The notes under the pieces: model-generated
Told to the model about the DNA's origin: nothing
What the model saw: the letters and a program-made list of their open reading frames with translations, nothing else
Database searches by the model: none
Part shown: piece after piece, positions 1-11,453 of the stretch
Layout of the letters: every line of letters starts with the position of its first letter
Numbering within the stretch: the stretch's first letter is position 1
Program-made: the position numbers and the translations under genes
NCBI GenBank assembly: GCA_034770075.1
Contig: CM068388.1
Span: 65,148,889 to 65,212,888, forward strand
Length of the DNA: 64,000 nucleotides
Direction of reading: 5' to 3'
DNA from: Aralia elata
Lineage: Eukaryota > Streptophyta > Magnoliopsida > Apiales > Araliaceae

Positions 1-776
1 GGTATATGTCTAAGCTACTTGATTCGGCTAGACAAATGTTGTAATGATTTATTAAATCGACATAAAAGATGTCAAAGTAAATAGCAGACTCAACTGATGT
101 TGACTCAAGCATATGATACAAGTTGGTATCTGACACAAGTTGGTGTCAATGCAAGAGTCCAACACAAGTTGGTGTCATGTTGATGCAAGTTGGTATCCGA
201 CACAAGTTGGTGTCAACATTACGTGATACAAGTTGGTATCAAATTGACACAAGTTGGTGTCAGCATTACGTGATACAAGTTGGTATCAAATTGACACAAG
301 TTGGTGTCAAGGTAATGCAATTTGATATTAAAAGAACACAAGTTGGTGTCAGTTGAAATACCAGTTGGGGTATAGTGGATATAAATTGATATCGAACCAA
401 AACGCGTATAGTTGTTTAAGGATGAAGATAAGAGATTTCCTGATCAGATGATAGGGAATACTCTAGTTATGGGATATGAGGAAGTTGACCTTAGAATTGT
501 AAGCTCAAAAGATTTAATCCGAAGATTATAGGACTATCAGAATAATAAAACAGACACTGGTGATGTTTCACAAAATGAACACTTGTTATGTGTCATAAGA
601 AGATTACATAGGTAATAGCAGAAAACTATAAAATGAAAAGATAGGTGTACATGGAGATGCATGTTAATATAAATATGTGTATTAATATATGCTATGAGGT
701 GATTAAATTATATCGTTAATATTGAATGCTTTAAAATGAAGGATGAGAAAATAATATATTTTTATTGTACAGAATA
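1..776 (+). other. 5' leader (untranslated internal region) of a gag-only LTR element
   Basis: This is the stretch upstream of the gag start, entered part-way through at the window edge. It opens with a short hairpin (about 10-36: GTCTAAGCT ... GGCTAGAC) that recurs near 9160 and 10528. The palindrome array (114-393) sits in its middle, and 394-776 is AT-rich without a plausible reading frame. The assignment as leader follows from its position directly before gag; the primer binding site and 5' LTR of this copy would lie left of the window. Confidence 0.6.
114..393. repeat. Array of about 13 co-varying short palindromes upstream of gag
   Basis: Short palindromes share a central AAGTTG and 5-6-bp complementary arms. 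Two arm classes alternate: TGATACAAGTTGGTATCA and TGACACAAGTTGGTGTCA. In both, the left and right arms change together, so pairing is kept. Variants with weaker pairing occur at the start and near 310, and a GATAT/ATATC version lies at about 378-393. The best-ordered part (about 224-320) repeats as a two-palindrome unit of about 50 bp. The palindromes are seen directly. A role as RNA hairpins in the leader or as binding sites for a dimeric protein is inference. Confidence 0.85.
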
Positions 777-1736
777 ATGCCGCCCAGGAGAAATCAGCGT
801 AATCAATCCGAGGTAGAGAACGGGAATAGAGAGCAAGCAGATGTTATGAAACAGCTTGTGGGTCGACTAATAGAGGCTATAAATAGAAACCCCATCGGGA
901 TAAATAATCCTCCAGCTTTGCCAGTAGCAAGCTTTAAGGATTTTAAGAATGTGGGACCACCTGAGTTTAAGGGGACCACTGAGCCTATAGAGGCTCAAGT
1001 TTGGATTAAAGAGATTGAAAAGACATTTATCGTTGCCAATGTGGGAAAGGAGCAAAAGACAGCTTTTGCTACCTATATGATGAAAGGTGAAGCTAGTTTT
1101 TGGTGGGAGGTCAATCAGAACAGAGCTGGTGAGGAAATACTAACTTGGGAACGGTTCAAAGAGTTGTTCTTTGAGAATTACTTTCCTAAAGGTGTGCGGA
1201 GTCAGATGGAGATAAAATTTCTCGAGTTGAAGCAGGAGGACATGACAGTTTCCCAATATGCTGCCAAATTCAATGAGCTAGCAAGGTTTGCTCCATATCA
1301 AGTGGACACTGAAGAAAGAAAGGCGTGTAGGTTCGAGCAAGGTTTAAAACCTTCGCTTTACGATAAATTATCGGTATTGCAAGTCGACTCGTTTGGAGCG
1401 ATCTTAGAAAAGGCTATGATAGCCGAGGGAGGAAGCAAAGAGTTAGATCAACTCTACTGTAAAGGGAAGGTCGAGAAGAATCAGGCGGAGGGAAGTCGTA
1501 AGCGAAAATGGGGAAAATATTCTAATGAAGGGCGAGGAGACTCGAAGAAAAGTAAAGCCAAGATGTGTTATAACTGTGGGCAAAATGGACATATCTCTCC
1601 TAATTGCCCCAATCTAAAGAAAGGCGTATGTTTTACTTGTGGATCAGCGGATCATCAGGCAAAGAATTGTCCAAGGAAAGGGACAGGTGGAAAGAGCAGT
1701 GGTAATCTAACACTTGCTAAATTAGTAGATATGTAA
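777..1736 (+). CDS. gag: Ty3/gypsy gag (capsid-nucleocapsid), chromovirus Tekay/Del-like, gag-only element
   Basis: This encodes the structural Gag protein that packages retrotransposon RNA into virus-like particles in the cytoplasm. I place the start at the ATG at 777, giving 319 codons; the frame is open a few codons further upstream without an ATG. The middle carries the retrotransposon-gag core, with motifs such as FWWEV, FFENYFP and QYAAKFNELARFAP. Two classical CCHC knuckles (C-x2-C-x4-H-x4-C) follow near the C-terminus: CYNCGQNGHISPNC and CFTCGSADHQAKNC. The frame is uninterrupted. It stops about 18 codons after the second knuckle and the sequence runs at once into a polypurine tract and LTR. 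No protease, reverse transcriptase, RNase H or integrase remains, so the element must depend on enzymes supplied in trans. The family is clear; the lineage is inferred from motif style and LTR termini. Confidence 0.9.
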   Translation: MPPRRNQRNQSEVENGNREQADVMKQLVGRLIEAINRNPIGINNPPALPVASFKDFKNVGPPEFKGTTEPIEAQVWIKEIEKTFIVANVGKEQKTAFATYMMKGEASFWWEVNQNRAGEEILTWERFKELFFENYFPKGVRSQMEIKFLELKQEDMTVSQYAAKFNELARFAPYQVDTEERKACRFEQGLKPSLYDKLSVLQVDSFGAILEKAMIAEGGSKELDQLYCKGKVEKNQAEGSRKRKWGKYSNEGRGDSKKSKAKMCYNCGQNGHISPNCPNLKKGVCFTCGSADHQAKNCPRKGTGGKSSGNLTLAKLVDM

Positions 1737-1830
1737 GAATATACCTTTGATAACGGTAGTAATGAAAATTTATATGTACTTTTGATGTAATAGTGATTCC
1801 GGGGACGGAATCCTTATAAGGGAAAAATAA
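1737..1830 (+). promoter_or_regulatory. gag 3' tail with polypurine tract before the LTR
   Basis: The tail contains GATTCCGGGGACGGAATCC (a short inverted repeat) and a purine run, AAGGGAAAAATAA, immediately before the LTR terminus TGTGACAAC. A matching arrangement precedes the LTR at 18443 (AAGGAGGGAAGGA then TGTGACAACC). The polypurine tract primes plus-strand DNA synthesis in LTR retrotransposons. The fact that only about 95 bp separate the gag stop from the LTR shows that pol is absent. Confidence 0.75.
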
Positions 1831-2862
1831 TGTGACAACTCAAAAATTTATAAGGTTTATTAATAAAATCTTTAATGATTAAATAAAGGTTAAATAATAA
1901 AACCTTGATTGGAATTAGAGGATTGATTAAAATTTTTGAAAAGAACCTATATGGTTTAATATTGGAAAGAATGTGACGTTTCAAAATTTAGAAATATATT
2001 AAATTAAGAATTTAAATAAATAAAATTCTTATTAAATGATATGATATGTTATGTGATATTGTGTCGCATACGTGAATACGAACTATGCAATATGTGACTT
2101 TTATGCTTAATAAATATATTATTATTATATATTTATTATATGTAAATAAGTTGTGGGGACAAGTTATTTAAAGGAAAGGAGATGGGTAAAATTAATCCCT
2201 CGGTATAAGTTAAATAATATATAAATTATTTTAAATTGGTGGCATTAAATATACTTAAGGTATAACCACCATTTTATTAAAGAAATCATATATTACGTTA
2301 TTGGATGTAATGTATGTACGTTTTTGATGTAGTAAGTATATTATTATATTTATTACAGTTAAATTATTGGGAACAATTTATGGAAAGGAAAAGAAAATAG
2401 TTAATTTAAGTATACATAAATATTGTATACTTTAAATAAAGGATATTAAAACAAATTCTATCATTGAATTATTTTAATAAAGAGAGAATATTATTTTAAT
2501 TGTAATATCTTATTTATTGAATAAATTTCCATTTGTAAGGAAATATGAGTGAATATGTGTTATGTGAATTAAATAAGTTAGTTAATTTATTTAATTTAAG
2601 TAAGCAAAGAAATGGAAAGGGAAGCTATGTAATATATTTATAAATATTATAAATATGAGGAGCTTAGAAACTTAAGTGTTATATTAATAGTCCAAGTAGT
2701 AAATAAATACTAGTGGACTAGTCCAATTGATTAAATAACCAAGCCCACTCATTTAATTGATTATGGACTTGAGTAATTAATATGTAGACTTACTAACTTA
2801 GTCCAATTAAAATGTTTATTAAAAGATTTAATAAACTAGAAGTCCAATTAATGGTCTCTAGT

Positions 2863-5800
2863 AAGTTAGTTATTCTAATAATAAAAGAGAATTAAAGAAA
2901 GTTTGATAGCCTAACATTATAAATTAGGCATTGGAATTAAATAACCTAAAGGGTTATTTTTATTTAGTGGTCTTAGTATTTTAATTATATACTAGTGACC
3001 TAATCTAAGAGATTTATTTTATATATCTCAACTAATTAATTTTATAACCTAATTAAAGTAAGACTAATTGGGTTAAGAAATTAAATATGCATGAGTAAGG
3101 AATTAAATTCTAAGGAGTGAGATGTATACCCTAATTAGATAATTAGGGAAAGATAAAATTAAGATATGATGTAATGTTAATTTACAAGCCAAAACAATTT
3201 AATTTGGAAGCCCAAGGGAATTAAATGAGAGCCCAAAACTTGATCCAACTTTAAAGGGGCATTGAGGTCATTTGTTAAACTAATAAAGCAATTAAAGAAA
3301 ATCAAAAATTGAGCTAAAAACCAAAGGGGGCAGCCGGCCATAGTGATGATCTCACATGTGAGGTGTTGTTTTTTTAATAGCTTGCTTGTGAGAGTGAACA
3401 ACGAAGTACCATTAGAAATGACAACCCATCACCAAGTTGTCAAAGTTGTCTACTTGCTAATGATGAAAAAATGAATAGATATAGTTTATGTATCTATAGA
3501 TTATCTAAGTAACTAGTTTTAGTAAAAGTAAAGTAATCTTGTTCATCTTCTTCTTCCAAGCTTAGAGAGTTAGAGAGAAAGAAGGATAGAGAGAGAAAGT
3601 AAAGAGCTTGAAAACTAAAATAGTAGAGAGAAGGAAAATCAAGAGGGACAAGGAGAGGAGGTCACGACAACTTGGGAGGGGGTTGTGGATGTCAAATAAA
3701 TTCATCTCCTACTTTGGAAAGTAAAGGAAGGTAGCCACCTAGCTAAGAAAAAGGTATAAAAACCCTAGATCGAAATCCTAATCTTGTTTTCTTTTAATTT
3801 TTATGGTAGAAAGGTTATCATCAAGATTTGTATATTTAGAATCATGCTAAATATGTTTATGTATGATGTCTTGTGTTTGATTGTGCTCAACTTGGGTATT
3901 TGTGTTGATTGGTTGAAAAGAAAAGAAAAGAAAACTTGTTTGTTTTAAAAAGGGTTAGAAAACCCTAGCTTTCTCTCAGTTTATATGAGTACCATTTGAA
4001 ATCTATACAATCTTTTTGCGATCCGTCAAAGAGGGATGCTAGATATATAAGTTAAGTGTTAAATCCAAGTGGTAGAACTCAAAAATAATATGTACAAAAT
4101 TCGTGGGGCAAAACAGTCCAGGTTTTATAAAAGGGAAAAGGGGCTGCTACAGGGCAGTCCCATCCAGGAGTATTTTCGTCTAATTTTTATGCTCTAAAAA
4201 TTCCTAAAAACTTTGGAGTGATAATATGATATGTTATATGAGTCGTGTAAAAATTTGAGAATTTTTGGCCATATAGAATGAAAGTTATGGATTTTATGGC
4301 GAAAGACCTCAAGTTGGAAAACGGGACAAAACTCGCTGACCATTGTGCTCCGTGCACTGTTTTGACCACTTAACAAGTGCAATAAATACAGGGCTTTTTA
4401 CCACTGAAAATATAGGAAGTTAGTTATTCTAATAATAAAAGGGAATTAAAGAAAGTTTGGTAGCCTACCATTATAAATTAGGCATTGGAATTAAATAACC
4501 TAAAGGGTTATTTTTATTTAGTGGTCTTAGTATTTTAATTATATACTAGTGACCTAATCTAAGAGATTTATTTTATATATCTCAACTAATTAATTTTATA
4601 ACCTAATTAAAGTAAGACTAATTGGGTTAAGAAATTAAATGTGCATGAGTAAGGAATTAAATTCTAAGGAGTGAGATGTATACCCTAATTAGATAATTAG
4701 GGAAAGATAAAATTAAGATATGATGTAATGTTAATTTACAAGCCAAAACAATTTAATTTGGAAGCCCAAGGGAATTAAATGAGAGCCCAAAACTTGATCC
4801 AACTTTAAAGGGGCATTGAGTCATTTGTTAAACTAATAAAGCAATTAAAGAAAATCAAAAATTGAGCTAAAAACCAAAGGGGGCAGCTGGCCATAGTGAT
4901 GATCTCACATGTGAGGTGTTATTTTTTTAATAGCTTGCTTGTGAGAGTGAACAAAGAAGTACCATTAGAAATGCAACCCATCACCAAGTTGTCAAAGTTG
5001 TCTACTTGCTGATGATGGAAAAATGAATAGATATAGTTTATGTATCTATAGATTATCTAAGTAACTAGTTTTAGTAAAAGTAAAGTAATCTTGTTCATCT
5101 TCTTCTTCCAAGCTTAGAGAGAAAGAAGGATAAAGAGAGAAAGTAAAGAGAGCTTGAAAACTAAAATAGTAGAGAGAAGGAAAATCAAGAGGGACAAGGA
5201 GAGGAGGTCACGACAACTTGGGAGCGGGTTGTGGATGTCAAATAAATTCATCTCCTACTTTGGAAAGTAAAGGAAGGTAGCCACCTAGCTAAGAAAAAGG
5301 TATAAAAACCCTAGAAATCCTAATCTTGTTTTCTTTTAATTTTTATGGTAGAAAGGTTATCATCAAGATTTGTATATTTAGAATCATGCTAAATATGTTT
5401 ATGTATGATGTCTTGTATTTGATTGTGCTCAACTTGGGTATTTGTGTTGATTGGTTGGAAAGAAAAGAAAAGAAAACTTGTTTGTTTTAAAAAGGGTTAG
5501 AAAACCCTAGCTTGCTCTCAGTTTATATGAGTACCATTTGAAATCTATGCACTCTTTTTGCGATCCGTCAAAGAAGGATGCTAGATATATAAGTTAAGTG
5601 TTAAACTCAAGTGGTAGAACTCAAAAATAATATGTACAAAATTCGTGGGGACTGTTTTTACCAAAACAATCCAGGTTTTATAAAAGGGAAAAGGGGCTGC
5701 TACAGGGCAGTCCCATCCAGGAGTATTTTCGTATAATTTTTATACTCTAAAAATTCTAAAAAACTTTGGAGTGATAATATGATATGTTATATGAGTTGTG

Positions 5801-5969
5801 TAAATATTTGAGAATATTTGGCCATATAGAATGAAAGTTATAGATTTTATGGCGAAGGACCTCAAGTTGGAAAACGGGACAAAACCCGCTGACCATTGTG
5901 CTCCGTGCACTGTTTTGATCACTTAACAAGTGCAATAAATACAGGGCTTTTTACCACTGAAAATATAGG
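2863..5969. repeat. 1.55-kb tandem duplication inside the LTR
   Basis: Copy 1 spans about 2863-4416 (1554 bp) and copy 2 about 4417-5969 (1553 bp). The join at 4417 and both outer borders share the short homology AAGTTA, as expected for a replication-slippage or end-joining duplication. The copies differ only by scattered substitutions and small indels (for example near 3595/5140 and 3765/5310), so the event looks recent relative to the LTR. The mirrored short open frames at 4187-4369 and 5740-5922 are products of this duplication. Confidence 0.9.
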
Positions 5970-6359
5970 AAGTTATGTAGCTCCTGGCCAAAAATCACCG
6001 CATTCCGACTTCTGACGAAGAATCTATGGCTAAAATACAAACGTAGAGTTTTTCGACGAAAACGGCTAAAATTGGAGTTCTATAACTCCAATGGCCACGA
6101 AATTTGAACTGGAACCTCGTGTTAATATGTATAAGATGCTATCAAAAATTTGGTATCATCGGAGCTGTGCAAGATAGTGATCATTTTTCTTAGTTTCGAA
6201 AGTTAAAACGGACGTTCGAAAAATGTTAAAGGAAATTGAAAACTTTCATAACGAAAGTATTTTTGTGTATGGAATTATATGTACATATGTGTGGAAAGAT
6301 TTGAAGAAAATAAAAATTGATTTTTAAGAGAGGATAAGTCATTTTTGAATGCAGCTTCC

Positions 6360-6640
6360 AATACGGTTTGCTGTATTCATATTTTGGCTTGCTGGATTGT
6401 GGTATTCGGTTTGCTGAATTAATGAAAACAGTTTGCTGAATTAATGAATATAGTTTGCTGAATTGACGAATATAGTTTGCTAAATTAGTGAATCTAGCTT
6501 ACTGAATTGTAGGTTAGTTTGAATCCAATGTGCTGGATTAGAAAACAGTTTGTTGAATTAATGAATCCAGGGTGTTGGATTGGATGCTAGTTTGAATCCA
6601 GGTTACTGAATTAGTATGTTTAGATAATCCAACTTGCTAG
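6360..6640. repeat. Short degenerate tandem repeats with core GTTTGCTGAATTA
   Basis: Imperfect repeats of about 22-28 bp, built on GTTTGCTGAATTAATGAAT, run through this part of the LTR (clearest at 6421-6510), with later copies drifting to GTTACTGAATTAG. They lie in the 3' half of the LTR and have no coding appearance. Confidence 0.65.
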
Positions 6641-7871
6641 ATTAGGTATTCAGGCTTAATGGATTATAAATAGAACTTATAAAATGAAAGACTTAGTGTT
6701 AAGTCATAAGGTTTACGATAAAGTAGTAGTACAGTTGTGTTCTTTAATAGTTGATGTATAGTAGCTGGGATAAACAATTCCTTCAGGGAACGGAGGTATA
6801 TACGAACTAGCAACCGATCTAACTCACTGTGAAAACAGTATAGACGAGACGAAAACTAGTTTGTTGGTTGTTTGTGGGAAACCACTCAACATACTATATT
6901 GAACACTGTTAAAGACTCGATGTGTGCTAGTTTTAGAATTATGAATGTGTATGGTGCTAAGGTGCTATCTAATATTTGCTTATGTGCTTAAATATTAGAA
7001 GTAGTGTTATAAGGTGATATATGATATGCTAATTGAAAGATCAATCTTATAACTGATAGGTCTTTTATAAGAGATTAAGTTAAATTGCATAGCAGTAATC
7101 GACGGTGCAGGCAAGTTCCATCTTACTCAACTTTTATATTGAGCAAGTTTCTTATCCTTGTGCAAGTATCTTAAATTCATTTTCATATCGAAATGTAAGT
7201 TTCCTTAACCTTACTCAAGTTCAGATTGAGCAAGTTCCTCTTAACTCAAACTTGAGTTGTTATGTTTCAAGCATGCTAGTGGTTTAATTCTTTACAATTA
7301 TTCCACATCTATATTTATTGATTCGCACTTAGTGCATGTTGATATGTTCATCAGGTATGAAAGGCTGATCACCTTCATTATCTTAAGGTTCAGTTAAATT
7401 TGTTCGTGGTCATTATTGACACCCTGTATTATTGAATTCAGTCATTCAATTATTGAAATTCTGAGTCATGCTCTTTCACAGTTATTATATTGTTAAAAAT
7501 TCAAAAGCTTATTCATTCTTTCAATCATGATATATCTTTATTGTATTTAAATTGCTGAGCAAAGTAGTTGCTCACCCTTGCTATATCATGATAACAAATT
7601 TCAGATTTAAGGCGAATGTTCGAGGAAAGACAAAGGCAGAAGCAAAGGACAAGATTATATTGTTATGCATGATAACTAAATTAATTGTGTAAACCTTTTG
7701 TGAATCTAAAGGTAAATATGTATTAAGTTAAGGTTATAGACCTTGGGATATGTAGCAAAGTTTAATGTATAAACAATTTATGTTTATATCTTCCGCAATA
7801 GTTGTAAATATGATGTATCGTGACGCACCAGATCCGAGGTTTAAGGGACCCGGGTTTGGGGGCGCTACATT

Positions 7872-7883
7872 TGGTATCAGAGC
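7872..7883 (+). promoter_or_regulatory. Primer binding site, initiator-Met tRNA type
   Basis: TGGTATCAGAGC lies two bases after the LTR end at 7869. This is the usual primer binding site of plant Ty3/gypsy and copia elements, complementary to the 3' end of tRNA-iMet. It shows that the LTR at 1831-7869 also acts as a 5' LTR for sequence to its right, although gag lies to its left. Confidence 0.85.
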
Positions 7884-9250
7884 TGTAGGTTATAAACCTT
7901 AGGTAGGGGTACCTTAGGCTATAACCGCAGGGATGAGGATAAGGAATAAACTCAAATAGAGTTTAAGCGTTAAAAGATGAATTTTTAGAAATTCATTATT
8001 AAGTAAAGGAAAAGATAAATAAGATTCAAAGAAGAATCTTGAAAAGTTATAAAGATAAGAATCTGGAGTTACCTGACTCCAGTAGTAAAGATGAAAAGCT
8101 TAAACAAAATCATAATATATGATTAAAGTGAAAAATAAGGAGATCGTAAAACAAAACGATCATAAGATAGAAAAGAATCGTAATATAACACGATTATAAG
8201 AAAGATCACCACGTGATCTGATTAAGACATAGAATGATAGATGATCAATCGAATAATTGAAAATGTTATAATAGAATTGTTGTACGAAAGTTGTACTATG
8301 AAATGGTACTATGTAAACTCATGAAAGAGTAATTAATGTTGATATACGAATTAAATGAAATTTGTATTGAGTAAAGGGAAAGTTAGAATTATGTGGGATT
8401 TCAATTGAGGACTCATGTTAGTGGCTGAGTTGTACGATTCCTGGTATGGGATGGGAATTTGTGCTTGGATTGAAGACCGCTCAGCTTCCTATATTGATTA
8501 GTGGTCGAGTTGGTTCGACAACCACTTAGCTTTCTATATTGATAATCATTGAAATATTAGTGTCGCGCTATCGATATACGTATGACGAGAAGGTGATTCT
8601 TTTCTCATATTTATATTTAATAGTTAGAGAATATTAAGATTAGGTGCGAGTTCTTTAAACTCATACGTATGGTAAGTTCCTGACTCATAATCGTATGGTG
8701 GAACCCCTCAGCGAATGGACGATTTTGGTCTGACTAGGATAAGTTCCTAAACCCATATGATTGTGGTAAGTTCCTGAACTCATAACGTGTGATATGTTTG
8801 ATGAACTGTACTGGAGTATAGAAAGGTTGTGAATGAAGAATTAAGGATTCTAGTATAGTAAGTTTTAAGGATGATAGAAATAGATAGAATTATTAGGCAA
8901 TGGATCATTAGAAGAATTAAAGTTGATGGTGGAAGCATAGGTATTCCAAATCTTCTAGCTATGCTAGACTTCGAAATTTTTGACATCAAGCTAAATTCGC
9001 ACTAATGTGCCTTTAAAAATAAAAATAAAATTTTTTGTTATCCTCAAAACAGAGTGACGAGTGTGTAGAAGTGGGCTTCGAACCATTAACGCATCGTTAC
9101 CTGTTGTGGCATGATAACACCAAAAATAATTATTTTGGTTTTGAACTGTTTAAAGAAGAGTCTATGCTATTTGTTTCGGCTAGACAAAAATAATTTAAAA
9201 ATATCAAAATATATTTTTAAATAGTCATCAATGCATCATATAACCTGGTG
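7884..9250 (+). other. Leader of a second, truncated internal region
   Basis: AT-rich leader follows the primer binding site. It has local direct repeats (GGTAAGTTCCTGA with variants near 8670, 8740 and 8770; CAGCTTCCTATATTGAT near 8488 and 8530). It reaches the same hairpin (GTCTATGCT ... GGCTAGAC, about 9160-9187) that starts the window. After the hairpin the two leaders diverge and no gag follows, so this second internal region is truncated or replaced. Confidence 0.5.
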
Positions 9251-10239
9251 TAGAATGACAGATGATGGAGTCATCAATGCAAATTAACCTAGTGTTGGAT
9301 GTGATCATAGTATCGTCAACCCACTATGGTATGATGTAGTATGACAAAGTCACAAAATGACGGATAGTGTATTATCAAGAAAGAGTTCAAATCAATTCCA
9401 AATCAAGCATTGAAGCAAGAAAACATCAAACTAGAGGTAAAGTACATCTACTTGTCAATTCATGAAAATTAAAGTACATAGTGTGTTGTTTTGCTGTGTT
9501 TGGTTGTTGGAGGTTGTGTGTTGGGGAATCAGATGGATTTCGAAAATATAAGGATGGATTTGTTGGAGTTTATGCGGTTGAACATATTTTAACTTCTATG
9601 AAATCTGAGTTTTTAAGTTATGCATACCAAATGTTTGATAAAATGTCACAAAGAAGTTATTTTGGTTAAAACATGAAAATTGGTTTAAGTTTTGTGCTAG
9701 GTAATGTACATACATGAATTAGAAGATAACTTAAGTTGAATAAGTATATTACAATAGGTTTAAAATGAATTTTTGAGGTTTTGTAACAAATTGAGTTCAA
9801 CAAAAAATCTGTGTAACATGGCACTTTTGAGCCTCTGTATATATGTCTTAAAAAATTCTTTTTGGTTATGCTATATTTTTCTAAAATACTATGTAGTACA
9901 ATCTCAAACTTATCCAAATTTGAAAACAATTGGATGTGTGGATTGCAAGTTATGAATTTTCAAAGTAACTAGGAAAATAAAAGAAAGTGCAGAGTTCTGG
10001 TTCTGGGCAGGGGTGCGGTAGCGCCGACTGCCAGAATTTGATTTTTTTTTTCGTTTTTGATTCCGATTTTGATTCTGAGCATTTAAATAATGAAAGTTAA
10101 TCATCAAGCATACTTTTATATATGATTAACCTATATATTAGACAAATAGTCCAATATGGTTAGTAAATTTAAGATTAAGTTATTAATCTTTGAAATATAG
10201 AAATTTTAATTAAAGTTTGTGAATTGTATTTGTGTTAGG
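9251..10239. other. Unassigned AT-rich stretch without a supported gene
   Basis: I see no coding motif, LTR terminus or RNA gene here. Short open frames exist on both strands but lack composition or motifs supporting translation. Loose repeats containing ATGACAGATGATGGAGTCAT-like words occur near 9250-9360. The stretch is probably remnant retrotransposon sequence between the second leader and the LTR fragment that follows. Confidence 0.4.
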
Positions 10240-11376
10240 CTATGTAATAATCTTATTTATATTACTTAGGTGTTACGCGAGGTAATAAACTACGAGAGAC
10301 AAAAACAAATCGAATTGATAGCATTATATCGCAAAGGCAATTATTCCAACTTTCTTTTCTAATTGAAATCTTGTCGTAAAGCTTGTAATCAATAACAAGT
10401 TTGTTAAATTGTAGGGAATGTTCTTATATTTTGTACTAATATTATGATGTGCTCGTAATCATATTATTCAAACTCATTTGATATTGTTAGAATTCTTCTT
10501 GATGTGGGAATTATTGTCGTTAGTCTAAGCCATTTGACTTCGGCTAGACCATAGTCGATGTATGTTCTAAAAGTTCCTAATTTATTTGAGAAGCTAAACC
10601 AAATCAAATTGCTTTTGGTGCGGATTTCTATGATACAACTGAGACGAATAACCCTATAACGAGGGACGTGTTACTGGAGACTATAGTTTCGAATTACGCT
10701 TAGGCGATAATATGTTTGCGCACAATACATAGGTACAAAAGGTTGATTACCTGACGTACGTTAATGGTTTGTTTATAGTCTTTTGACTATTAACGATTAC
10801 AATAGAAATACTTTTTAACCTAAGACATAGTTCGTGGTCTTGTGACCCTCAGTACACATCTAAGTCCAATATCATTTATATGCTTCAAGATTTAATTGAT
10901 TCCGATGGATTCACAGTTTTTGAAGATTTCGATGAAGATTGGTTGATTTCGATGAAGATTTTTCTCGATCTGTTGTAATAATGAGCATCTGCTTCTTTCC
11001 TAGAATATCTTGTTGTGAATTGTTATATTTGCTGGGCAATTTGATTGCTCATTCTTGCGTAAAACATTTTAGTTAAGAACAAGAAATCTAGAGATCCAAG
11101 TACGGATAAAGACAAGGGCAAGGTGCAAGAATATACGTCGGCTATTCTATCTTTTGATATGGAAAGTAATATGTAAATAATGTAAATATTTGTTTATATT
11201 ATGATGTAATAGTAAATGTTAGATAACCTGGGAAGCGACTATATATATAATCTTTTGTAAGGATTATTATTTATGATACTTGTATTTCTATATAATAGGT
11301 AGAATAGATGTTTGAATGTATTGGATTGTGAGCACTAAATCTGAGGCTAAAGGTACCCGAATTTGGGGGCATCACA
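10240..11376 (+). mobile_element. 5'-truncated LTR fragment, Tekay/Del-like, with decayed primer site
   Basis: The right end reads GAATTTGGGGGCATCACA, a diverged LTR terminus, and is followed by TTGTATCTATAG, a decayed form of the TTGGTATCAGAG primer site. Internal landmarks shared with the other LTRs here include GTGTTACGCGAGG near 10270 and GCTGGGCAATTTGATTGCTCATTCTTGC near 11032. A third copy of the GTCTAAGCC...GGCTAGAC hairpin lies at about 10528. The left border is not sharp and is placed where LTR-like sequence becomes recognisable. Confidence 0.6.
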
Positions 11377-11453
11377 TTGTATCTATAGTTGTTGCTTCTG
11401 CCCTTTCTCATGAACTTCTTCAGCTTCCTTGCAAGCAGGGCTATGTCCTCATC
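11377..11453 (-). pseudogene. Short relic of a Ty1/copia gag
   Basis: On the minus strand this reads DEDIALLARKLKKFM and then RKGRSN, the motif typical of the linker before the zinc knuckle in plant copia Gag proteins. Only about 25 codons are recognisable, with no start or stop. It is a fragment caught between two LTR pieces. The match is by motif memory and is short, so confidence is moderate. Confidence 0.45.

Larger units (their letters stand above)
1831..7869 (+). mobile_element. Very long LTR (about 6.0 kb), Tekay/Del-like
   Basis: The LTR starts TGTGACAACTC after the polypurine tract and ends GGGGGCGCTACA. A primer binding site follows two bases later, so both borders are supported. 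A 1.55-kb tandem duplication (2863-5969) accounts for much of the length; without it the LTR would be about 4.5 kb, in the range of the 3.6-3.9-kb LTRs elsewhere in this window. Toward the 3' end it shares features with those LTRs, such as GCTGAGCAA...GCTCACCCTTGC near 7553 and the terminal GGGTTTGGGGGCG. It contains no supported gene: its short open frames overlap both copies of the duplication. Confidence 0.8.

Noticed and set aside
4187..5922. Pair of 60-residue minus-strand frames with almost identical sequence
   Set aside because: They are duplicate copies of the same non-coding LTR segment created by the 1.55-kb duplication.
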